DNA from: an uncultured Fidelibacterota bacterium
GTDB lineage: Bacteria > Marinisomatota > Marinisomatia > Marinisomatales > UBA1611
NCBI GenBank assembly: GCA_913043185.1
Contig: CAJWMI010000012.1
Location: forward strand, 1 to 30,414
Length of the DNA: 30,414 bases
Direction: 5' to 3'
Position 1 is the first letter of the stretch. Each line of letters begins with the position of its first letter. Shown in pieces: positions 23,681-30,414 of this stretch. A model generated the notes under the pieces. That model had not been told where the DNA came from, made no database searches, and worked only from the letters and a program-made list of their open reading frames with translations. A program made the translations under genes and the position numbers.

Positions 23681-26600
23681 ATGAGCAATATAAAAAATAA
23701 AATAATTGATCTATTTGATAACGCCGAAAAGAACAATATTGCATATAATAATCTAGAATATATTTTAGATGAAATCTTGATTGGTAATGAAAATCATGAA
23801 AACGTTTATTTATTTTTAGATCTGCTACATCTTTCAAGCATTTCCAAGGTAATTGCAAAAAATAATAATTGTGACTATTGGGCATTAAAAATTGCGGATA
23901 TAATTGAAAAATATAATTTTCACACAGGCCAATTATTATGGCAGAGAGTAAAACGTTATAAAGAGAAACCTGTTTTTATATCTATAGATGGAGAAAAAAA
24001 GAAAACCATAACCTATAATAAATTTTGGAACGATCTAATTCTGACTTTCAAATCTATTGACTCTCTATCAGAAAAGGACACCATAGTATTAGGCATTCTA
24101 TCTTTCAACCAATACAAAAGCGCGCTTGTTGATCTATGTTGTCTAGCTTTTGGCTATCGAGTTGTACCCATTCCTCTTAACTCTACTAGTGAGCATCTAT
24201 CATATATATTAGAAGAAGCAGAGATAACACATCTTTTTGTTGGCGGGGACAAAGCTACTCAATTGTGGAACTCAGTTCATAAAAGTTGTAGTATAAAAAT
24301 AATAGACATCAATGATATAGGTTCAGTTAAAGGCGATTCAATATCCTGGGAATATTTTCAAGATCTCGGAGAAAAAAGTGATAGTAAAGATTATGATCTC
24401 TCTATCTTAAACCGAGATATGAGCTTGACATCAACAATTATGTACACGTCTGGATCAACAAGTAATCCCAAAGGGGTAAAGTTCAATCAGGTTAACATCA
24501 TTTCCAAAAGATTTGCTAGAGCACTTGCTCTGCCTGAGATTAATTCAGCCGACATATTTTTATGTTACTTGCCTCTGTTTCATACTTTTGGAAGATATTT
24601 TGAGCTTATGGGTTCGATCTTTTGGGGAGCCACATATGCCTTTGCCGAGTCCCCATCTTTTAATTCATTATTAAAAGATTTCAGGCTTGTATCCCCAAGC
24701 GTATTTATTAGTATCCCAAAAAGATGGGTACAACTATATGATCTAATGGATGATACGATGGATCTAGATTTATCCTCAAAAGAATCTATCAAAGATAAAA
24801 TAGAAGAACTTACTGGCGGTAATTTAAGTTGGGGATTGTCCGCCGCAGGCTATCTAGACCCAGACGTATTTCAATTTTTCCATGATAATAATATAGAACT
24901 CATAAGCGGATACGGGATGACAGAAGCGACTGGTGGCATTACCATGACCCCTCCAAAAGAATATGTAATTAACTCTGTAGGAAAATCCCTTCCAGGCATA
25001 GAACTCAAGCTCGCTGATGATGGAGAGCTATGTATGAAAGGGCCTTATGTCTCAGACGGCTTTTATAAAGTTAATAAATCAGATTCGTTTAAAGATGGAT
25101 GGTTTCATAGTGGCGATATTTTCGAACAGAAAAATGGACACTATTTTATTCTCGATAGAAAAAAAGACATATATAAAAATAGTAGAGGGCAAACAATCGC
25201 ACCTCAAAAGATTGAAAATCTGTTTCAAGATTTTGATTTAGTTAAGTCTGTCTTTCTAGTTGGAGATGGGAAGGAATACAATACCGTTCTAATATATCCT
25301 AATAGAGAAAATTCACAGTTTCAGGTTCCAGAAATAAGCAATGCTCAAGTCAATGAAATATTTAGTGCTATGCTGATATCGGTAAATGGGTTTTTATCTT
25401 CTTTTGAACGTATAGTTAATTTTTCTGTTATTGACCGTGATTTTAGTATCGAAAAAAATGAGCTAACTCAGAAAGGTACATTTAAGCGAAATAATATTCT
25501 AAATAATTTTAAATCTGAAATCGATCTAATGTACAAAAAAGAATATGTCAGCTTATATAATGAAGATAAAGAAATAAGAATTCCAAACTGGCTAGTTAGA
25601 GAAATTGGCACTATAAAATCCAACATAAAATGGAATGGCAGAGAAATATTAATAAATGATAAAAAAATATCATTACCATTAAAATGGATCGGAGATACAT
25701 TAAATATTGGAAATTTCACTTATAAAATTGAATCTCAATTTTTTGATCTAGATTCTTTTATTAACTCTCCAAAACTTTGGCTTGGAAATCAGAAGTTTAT
25801 CGAATTTTGTTCCTCCACTATATTTAGAATCAAAGAATCTGTCATATATCCAGAAATAAATATTGAAATTAATAATAGCATATTTGAACAAATTCATGAA
25901 ACACCATCAATAAAATTTGATTCGGACTTACAATTAGAAAACTTGCACTATGGCATAAAACTATATTTATCAAGTGACTCATCGTTCTCTCAATATTTAA
26001 ATAATATTATTAGCCAGAACAATAATGAATGGACCGATGTGCTTATGGATACCTTCATTCAGTATCAAGAACATCCAGATCCATTATTCCGTATAAAATT
26101 ATTAGAGACTCTATCTCCAATTCTATCAGATCAGTTTTTTGTAAGCCAACTAAGATCTAATTACAGGTATTTGAAAAATAATTCAACCAATGAAAAATTT
26201 GTCTTCGATGTTGCAAAACTATCTAACATACAGTATCTATCTATAATTGACTTATTAAAAACAATGCATATAAACATTGATGATGCGGACGATATTGATA
26301 TGAGCTTTATTCAAGAAATTCTGTCTATTATATGCGAATTTGGGAAAAATCATCCTACAAAATTTGTTTCCGTTAGGGCAGAGCTGATCTGGTGGCAACT
26401 GTCTAACTCACCAACACAGATTGGTTCAGCGGCACAAAAAGAATATTACAACCTAATAAATGGTTTTAGACAATGGCTTGGGCCAAACACTTCGCTAACA
26501 ATAGACAGAGAAACAAAAGAAGAATATACCTGGTCAGATGTGATCACATTTGATGAGAATGTTAGGGTTAAGCATAAAAATACTTTGTTGACTGCGATAG

Positions 26601-28267
26601 CTAAGGTAGCGTTAATCAAAGAAGCAATATTTTTATTTTCTAATGATACAGTATTACATCTCGCCGATATTCCACGTAATGGCATATGGATAAAACACCT
26701 GTCAACAAAAAATGGTAAAAGCTCGTTTAGAGTTTTAGTTAAAACATTAAACCTTGGAACCTATAACATAGTAATAAATCTTAACCAAGATCTCGAGAGA
26801 GACTTTTTTGAGGATGAAATACGCTGGCTAATTCTGATGGGATCATCTGGATCAGGACAAAATCAATTGTTTAAAAAATTTGGTGGCTACTGGCCCGAGG
26901 AATCAATATACACTGAAGAATATATTACCGATGAAACAGTTAGCATCTATCTGGAAAGAAACAAAGAAGAGATTAATGACTCTACCAAAAGAGACCGCTG
27001 GCAAATGAGATGGCTACACTATATCTGGAACGGAGTTCAAGCGTACATAGAATTTTGGCACCGTACTAATCATACTCTTGCGATAGATCCTCCAACAACA
27101 GAAAACCTTATTATTCCACAACACGACTATACTACTGGAACACGAATAATATCAATCGCAGATAGAAAAAAAGTTGACTCTGTTGGGCAATTCTATTTAG
27201 ACCTGTATATTAATTATATTATTGAAACAGAAGCCAAATTTCCAGGATTAAAACACATGGCAGACTGGGAATTAATTTTTACTGCTTCTCTCGAATCAAT
27301 GAAAGTAAAAAAAGGCCTCCCGATACTGGATGAGCTTATTGAAGATCTAAGTACAAAAGCTTATAAAGCCAAATTCAGAGAACTAGGTTTAACAAAAGAG
27401 AGAATAACAAGTTTTATACAAGAATTTGATAACTATGGAGTCTTAACTAAGCCAGTTGTTTTTGCTGCACTCAGGTATGAAAGATGGTTAGATCTAAATC
27501 CTGAAGCAGAAAATGAGGCAAAAGCATCCATACTTAAAGAACTTTATCATGACTACAACCTTAACTCTTTGTTAGATGAATACCCCGAAACTCGTGTTCG
27601 TTATTTTATGATGACCTGCTTAAAAGACTCAGGAATAGAACTGAATAAATATTTTCAAGCAATAATCAAAGACATGAGAGCAAAAAAACTTAGCCCATGG
27701 AACTTGAATGATAGAATTGAAAATATTTTAGAGAACGCAATAATTAACAATAATGAGAAATTTTTTCTTGCAAGAATGCTTTACCCTCACATTGATGCTG
27801 CTGACTTTGTTGAACTGGTAAAAACAACGAAAGGAGAAACTCAAAATCTAGACCTGGTCTTTAAGACTGAAGACTCCAATGGAAAAATATATTCGATTCG
27901 TCCACCCTTCCATCCGAAAGAAATAGCCACATTCCAGACAATCATTTCTAAACAAAACTTGTCCGTAACATTTACGGTAAATCATGAATTTCTTCTCATT
28001 GTCAATGACAGAAATAATGTTATAGGAGGGTTATACTATAAAATAAAAAATAATGTAAGAGTGCACCTTGAATGGGTTGTTATTAGAAATAAATATCAAC
28101 GGCTTAAACTAAGTAGAAGACTAATGGATGATTTCTTTAATAGGATGAAACAAAACGGACTTAATATAGTTACTGTTGGATTTTATCATGAGAATTTCTT
28201 TTACAAACAGGGATTTAATATCGATCAAAGCTACGGCGGGCTAGTAAAAAAACTTGACCTCAAATAA
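23681..28267 (+). CDS. Giant fusion: AMP-forming acyl-activating enzyme, unrecognised centre, C-terminal GNAT
   Basis: A 1528-residue protein without signal peptide. Residues 1-85 look helical. An AMP-binding (ANL) domain covers about 86-620: YTSGSTSNPKG at 255-265 (phosphate loop), GYGMTEATGG at 410-419, WFHSGD at 474-479 (Asp479 binds ribose), Asp492-Arg493, and Lys598 or Lys602 as the C-terminal catalytic lysine. It should activate a carboxylic acid, probably fatty, as the adenylate and perhaps as the CoA ester. The centre (about 690-1390) matches no family I know. Its 1010-1165 part has kinase-like features (FGGYW, EEYI hinge-like, Asp1136 with Asn1142, Asp1161 in SIADRK). The end (about 1390-1528) reads as a GNAT acyltransferase with a QRLKLSRRL loop at 1473, in which the usual glycines are missing. 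One uninterrupted frame; the stop lies 2 bases from the convergent DUF420 gene. Confidence 0.82.
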   Translation: MSNIKNKIIDLFDNAEKNNIAYNNLEYILDEILIGNENHENVYLFLDLLHLSSISKVIAKNNNCDYWALKIADIIEKYNFHTGQLLWQRVKRYKEKPVFISIDGEKKKTITYNKFWNDLILTFKSIDSLSEKDTIVLGILSFNQYKSALVDLCCLAFGYRVVPIPLNSTSEHLSYILEEAEITHLFVGGDKATQLWNSVHKSCSIKIIDINDIGSVKGDSISWEYFQDLGEKSDSKDYDLSILNRDMSLTSTIMYTSGSTSNPKGVKFNQVNIISKRFARALALPEINSADIFLCYLPLFHTFGRYFELMGSIFWGATYAFAESPSFNSLLKDFRLVSPSVFISIPKRWVQLYDLMDDTMDLDLSSKESIKDKIEELTGGNLSWGLSAAGYLDPDVFQFFHDNNIELISGYGMTEATGGITMTPPKEYVINSVGKSLPGIELKLADDGELCMKGPYVSDGFYKVNKSDSFKDGWFHSGDIFEQKNGHYFILDRKKDIYKNSRGQTIAPQKIENLFQDFDLVKSVFLVGDGKEYNTVLIYPNRENSQFQVPEISNAQVNEIFSAMLISVNGFLSSFERIVNFSVIDRDFSIEKNELTQKGTFKRNNILNNFKSEIDLMYKKEYVSLYNEDKEIRIPNWLVREIGTIKSNIKWNGREILINDKKISLPLKWIGDTLNIGNFTYKIESQFFDLDSFINSPKLWLGNQKFIEFCSSTIFRIKESVIYPEINIEINNSIFEQIHETPSIKFDSDLQLENLHYGIKLYLSSDSSFSQYLNNIISQNNNEWTDVLMDTFIQYQEHPDPLFRIKLLETLSPILSDQFFVSQLRSNYRYLKNNSTNEKFVFDVAKLSNIQYLSIIDLLKTMHINIDDADDIDMSFIQEILSIICEFGKNHPTKFVSVRAELIWWQLSNSPTQIGSAAQKEYYNLINGFRQWLGPNTSLTIDRETKEEYTWSDVITFDENVRVKHKNTLLTAIAKVALIKEAIFLFSNDTVLHLADIPRNGIWIKHLSTKNGKSSFRVLVKTLNLGTYNIVINLNQDLERDFFEDEIRWLILMGSSGSGQNQLFKKFGGYWPEESIYTEEYITDETVSIYLERNKEEINDSTKRDRWQMRWLHYIWNGVQAYIEFWHRTNHTLAIDPPTTENLIIPQHDYTTGTRIISIADRKKVDSVGQFYLDLYINYIIETEAKFPGLKHMADWELIFTASLESMKVKKGLPILDELIEDLSTKAYKAKFRELGLTKERITSFIQEFDNYGVLTKPVVFAALRYERWLDLNPEAENEAKASILKELYHDYNLNSLLDEYPETRVRYFMMTCLKDSGIELNKYFQAIIKDMRAKKLSPWNLNDRIENILENAIINNNEKFFLARMLYPHIDAADFVELVKTTKGETQNLDLVFKTEDSNGKIYSIRPPFHPKEIATFQTIISKQNLSVTFTVNHEFLLIVNDRNNVIGGLYYKIKNNVRVHLEWVVIRNKYQRLKLSRRLMDDFFNRMKQNGLNIVTVGFYHENFFYKQGFNIDQSYGGLVKKLDLK

Positions 28268-28269
28268 TA

Positions 28270-28791
28270 TTATGTATAAAGCATTAGATAGATAATTATT
28301 CCTGTGACAGAAACATACAACCAGATAGGAAGTGTTATTCTTGCTATTTTTCTGTGCTGCTGGATTTGAAAAACCCATCCTCTATATAAGGTTATCATTG
28401 CCAAAGGTAAGATTATCATAGCAAGGATAATATGAGTTACCAAAATAGGGTAATAAACTGATATCCACTCACCTGTATATGCTTTTGGGCCACTCTTAAA
28501 CCAATGGTAGATTACATAACTTACTAGAAATAATGCCGATGAAAAAAATGCTGTCAGCATTACTCTCCTGTGCATCTCACGTTTTTTTAGCTTAATTAAA
28601 AGGTATCCAATTATAAGTAATATCGTTGTAGTTAGGTTTAATAATGCATTTACCAGAGGCAACGATGATACATCTACAGCACCTTCAACACCTTCAGGTC
28701 TAGGTCCTAGAATTAAAAAAGCTACTGCCAGGCTTACCACGCCAGATAGTATATAGATCATCCTTAACCAAAAATTTTCTTTTTTCATCAT
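28270..28791 (-). CDS. DUF420 membrane protein, probable cytochrome c oxidase assembly factor (CtaM-like)
   Basis: A 173-residue inner-membrane protein with five helices (about 11-28, 45-66, 76-96, 107-130 and 150-170). Conserved DUF420 features are visible: HRRVMLTAFF with a His on the cytoplasmic edge, YVIYHW, and THIILAMIILPLA with a His in the fourth helix. In Bacillus and Staphylococcus, the family member CtaM is needed for haem-copper oxidase activity, so a role in maturing an aa3-type oxidase fits. The start has two adjacent ATGs (28791, 28788), and the ctaB stop codon overlaps the first by one base (TAATG). It is the last gene of the ctaA-sco-ctaB operon. The precise step it supports is not established. 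Confidence 0.85.
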   Translation of the reverse strand: MMKKENFWLRMIYILSGVVSLAVAFLILGPRPEGVEGAVDVSSLPLVNALLNLTTTILLIIGYLLIKLKKREMHRRVMLTAFFSSALFLVSYVIYHWFKSGPKAYTGEWISVYYPILVTHIILAMIILPLAMITLYRGWVFQIQQHRKIARITLPIWLYVSVTGIIIYLMLYT

Positions 28792-29675
28792 TAATAATAA
28801 TTTAGATCAATAAGGATAATAATTAATAGAAGCGGTAGATAGGCCACGGATGTTCTTAATAATAGTTTTGCATTTTTTATAGATGATTCTTTTAATAAAG
28901 GTATGCTGGATATTAGATAAACAATACCTAACAATAATGCCCCCCAAAAATAAAATATTCCCAAAGCTCCCGTAACTACAAAATATAGGGAGACAGGAAT
29001 AAGTAAAAATGCGTGCCAAATAATTTGTCTGTTTGTTCTATGATTTTCTTTTTCTATAACCGGAAGCATTTTAAATCCGGCTCTTTCATAATCATCTTTA
29101 CACATTATGGCAATTGCATAAAAATGAGGATGCTGCCATAAAAATAAAATTGCAAATAATATCCAAGCGTTTGGACTAAGTTCATTCGCAGATGCTGCCC
29201 ATCCGCCAAGTGCTGGCATGGCACCGGGTATTGCGCCAATAGTTGTGTTTAACCAGGTAATTTTTTTTAACGGCGTATAAACAAATAGATAAAGTAATAT
29301 GGTAGCAAGGCCAAGTATCGCAGTTAGCTGATTAACGAATACCCATAATATTGCAAAACCAATTATGGACTGAGATAGACCAAAGTTAAAGGCAGTTTTA
29401 ATCGAAATTAGACCTGTAGGAATTGGACGTGATTTTGTCCGATCCATTAGCATATCCAAATCTCTTTCAATACAGTGATTAATAGTCCCGGCTCCTCCAG
29501 AGAGTATTGCCGTACCTAAAATTGTATAAAAAAAGTTTAGATAGTTAATCATCGCACTTTCAGCCAAATAATAGCCTAACGCTGTAGAGATTAATATTAG
29601 TATCGTTATTCTTGGCTTTGTCAACTCAATAAAGGCTGAGAACTTGCTTTTCGCAGGAAGAGGTTTTCTTTTCAT
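28791..29675 (-). CDS. ctaB: Protoheme IX farnesyltransferase (haem O synthase)
   Basis: Transfers farnesyl from farnesyl diphosphate to haem B, giving haem O, in the inner membrane; the next step to haem A needs CtaA. The 294-residue protein is an UbiA-fold prenyltransferase with about nine helices. NHCIERDLDMLMDRT carries the first aspartate-rich motif, and the cytoplasmic loop HPHFYAIAIMCKDDYERAGFKMLPV carries the second acid pair (DDY). The start overlaps the sco stop codon by ATGA, and the stop overlaps the DUF420 start by one base, so four genes form a tightly coupled operon. Family length is normal. E. coli CyoE is the orthologue. Confidence 0.95.
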   Translation of the reverse strand: MKRKPLPAKSKFSAFIELTKPRITILILISTALGYYLAESAMINYLNFFYTILGTAILSGGAGTINHCIERDLDMLMDRTKSRPIPTGLISIKTAFNFGLSQSIIGFAILWVFVNQLTAILGLATILLYLFVYTPLKKITWLNTTIGAIPGAMPALGGWAASANELSPNAWILFAILFLWQHPHFYAIAIMCKDDYERAGFKMLPVIEKENHRTNRQIIWHAFLLIPVSLYFVVTGALGIFYFWGALLLGIVYLISSIPLLKESSIKNAKLLLRTSVAYLPLLLIIILIDLNYY

Positions 29676-30277
29676 ACTGACGATCGCAGTTTCTTTAAAA
29701 ATAAATTAATATGGTTTCGCAGAATAGATATACTAGCCTTGTCTGTGCCGTTATAGTACTGTCTTATGTTCCCATCTCCATCGATTAACACAAATTTTAC
29801 AGAGTGACCAGCAGGTAGGTTATCGGACATTAATAAAAATCCATCCGAACTAAGTTTTTTTACTTTTTCCATATCTGCTCGCAAAAACTTCCAACGCCTA
29901 TCATTAACACCATTTGCATCAGCATATATTTTTAGCACCTCTTGACTATCATACTCTGGATCAACTGTTATCGATATAAATTGTAGATCCGGATGTAGTT
30001 TATACTGATTATATAACATCCTCATATTATTTGACATGATTGGACATGGCCCAGGACAGCTGGTAAATATAAAGTCCAAGACAGATATTTTATTACGTAA
30101 ACTATCATTAGTGAAAGGTTCCCCATGATGGCTAACCAAACTAAACGGAGGAGTCTGTTTAATCACAGCCGGCAGAACCTGACTAGCCTCCGTTGCTTTT
30201 GTTATAACCCATGTGGCACCAATACCAAGAAAAACTACTAGCGCTAAAACACTAACTATATGAATCTTTTTTATCAT
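29672..30277 (-). CDS. SCO1/SenC copper chaperone for cytochrome c oxidase
   Basis: A thioredoxin-fold, membrane-tethered periplasmic protein that delivers copper to, or reduces, the Cu(A) centre of cytochrome oxidase subunit II. The N-terminus has one helix (about 6-26); the soluble part holds the copper ligands Cys74 and Cys78 in TSCPGPCPIM and His158 in LPAGHSVKF. The ISITVDPEYD stretch is also typical. At 201 residues the length is normal. The ATG shares an ATGA overlap with the ctaA stop, and its own stop overlaps the ctaB start, showing translational coupling along the oxidase-assembly operon. Confidence 0.95.
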   Translation of the reverse strand: MIKKIHIVSVLALVVFLGIGATWVITKATEASQVLPAVIKQTPPFSLVSHHGEPFTNDSLRNKISVLDFIFTSCPGPCPIMSNNMRMLYNQYKLHPDLQFISITVDPEYDSQEVLKIYADANGVNDRRWKFLRADMEKVKKLSSDGFLLMSDNLPAGHSVKFVLIDGDGNIRQYYNGTDKASISILRNHINLFLKKLRSSV

Positions 30278-30414
30278 ACACTATTTGATATTTTCCAGAA
30301 AGTATATTGCACAATTGAAAGCCCTAATAATAAAGATGAAAACCACATATGGAAAAGCTGAACAAGTGGCTTCACTTCAAAAAAAACTAATGACTCACCT
30401 AAAACAATCTGAAC
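30274..30414 (-). CDS. ctaA: Haem A synthase (CtaA/COX15), C-terminal fragment cut by the window edge
   Basis: The 46 C-terminal residues are visible; the rest lies beyond the right edge. They end a membrane protein, with LGESLVFFEVKPLVQLFHMW followed by a hydrophobic helix (SSLLLGLSIVQYTFW). The PxxxQLFHM pattern, with a His at the start of the last helix, fits the haem-ligand region of COX15/CtaA, which oxidises haem O to haem A. The stop codon overlaps the sco ATG in ATGA. Position before sco and ctaB supports the call, since these genes commonly occur together. The fragment is short, so another oxidase-linked membrane protein is a minor possibility. Confidence 0.7.
   Translation of the reverse strand, partial: VQIVLGESLVFFEVKPLVQLFHMWFSSLLLGLSIVQYTFWKISNSV

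Noticed and set aside
26840..26860. P-loop-like GSSGSGQ in the giant fusion protein (residues 1054-1060)
   Set aside because: Walker A needs Lys followed by Ser or Thr after the last glycine; here Gln-Asn follows, so it is not an NTP-binding loop.

Overview
The window is a compact, AT-rich bacterial chromosome segment. No tRNA, rRNA, CRISPR array, insertion sequence or phage gene could be recognised, and no gene-free stretch reaches 300 bases (the longest is about 140). Three secreted proteins end in a type IX-secretion-like C-terminal sorting domain with a YPNPFN/FPNP start. Together with a PPi-type phosphofructokinase, a eukaryote-like class I aldolase and haem-copper oxidase assembly genes, this suggests an aerobic marine member of the Fibrobacterota-Chlorobiota-Bacteroidota group or a neighbour. 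The best guess is Candidatus Marinimicrobia (SAR406). That placement is inference from gene content, not a phylogenetic result.

Layout. (1) 56-1015: a lone beta-ketoacyl-ACP synthase III. (2) 1099-8046: a sulfur-flavoured region. Two paralogous secreted arylsulfotransferase-like proteins face each other, one on each strand, around a secreted leucine-rich-repeat protein. The minus-strand copy and the LRR gene lie directly downstream of a bifunctional ATP sulfurylase/APS kinase. (3) 8113-11496: a three-gene cassette with overlapping ends: an RND/MMPL exporter, a small three-helix membrane protein, and a periplasmic LolA-like protein. (4) 11585-13636: thiamine pyrophosphokinase, abutted with no gap by a sodium:solute symporter. 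(5) 13612-23572: twelve minus-strand genes with short gaps. In transcription order they are GAF-HD-GYP phosphodiesterase, a small overlapping partner, a SLC13 permease with RCK_C domains, a class V aminotransferase, an unknown envelope protein, an MTAN-like nucleosidase, a 33-residue membrane micropeptide, an M14-like zinc hydrolase candidate, a two-helix membrane protein, a secreted or anchored 23-residue-repeat protein, PPi-phosphofructokinase and class I aldolase. (6) 23681-28267: a 1528-residue fusion of an AMP-forming acyl-activating enzyme, a long unrecognised centre with kinase-like features, and a C-terminal GNAT acyltransferase. (7) 28270-30414: a translationally coupled operon ctaA(partial)-sco-ctaB-DUF420 for cytochrome c oxidase haem and copper maturation.

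How the genes may work together. The ATP sulfurylase/APS kinase makes APS and PAPS in the cytoplasm. The exported sulfotransferase homologues belong to a family that uses aryl sulfate esters rather than PAPS, so any link must run through an exported or scavenged sulfate ester. PPi made by anabolic reactions could feed the PPi-dependent phosphofructokinase beside the aldolase. The final operon supplies haem A/O and Cu(A) insertion for an aa3-type oxidase whose subunits probably lie beyond the right edge. The least explained items are the giant fusion protein, the sulfotransferase/LRR cassette, and the run of small unknown genes at 15871-17374.
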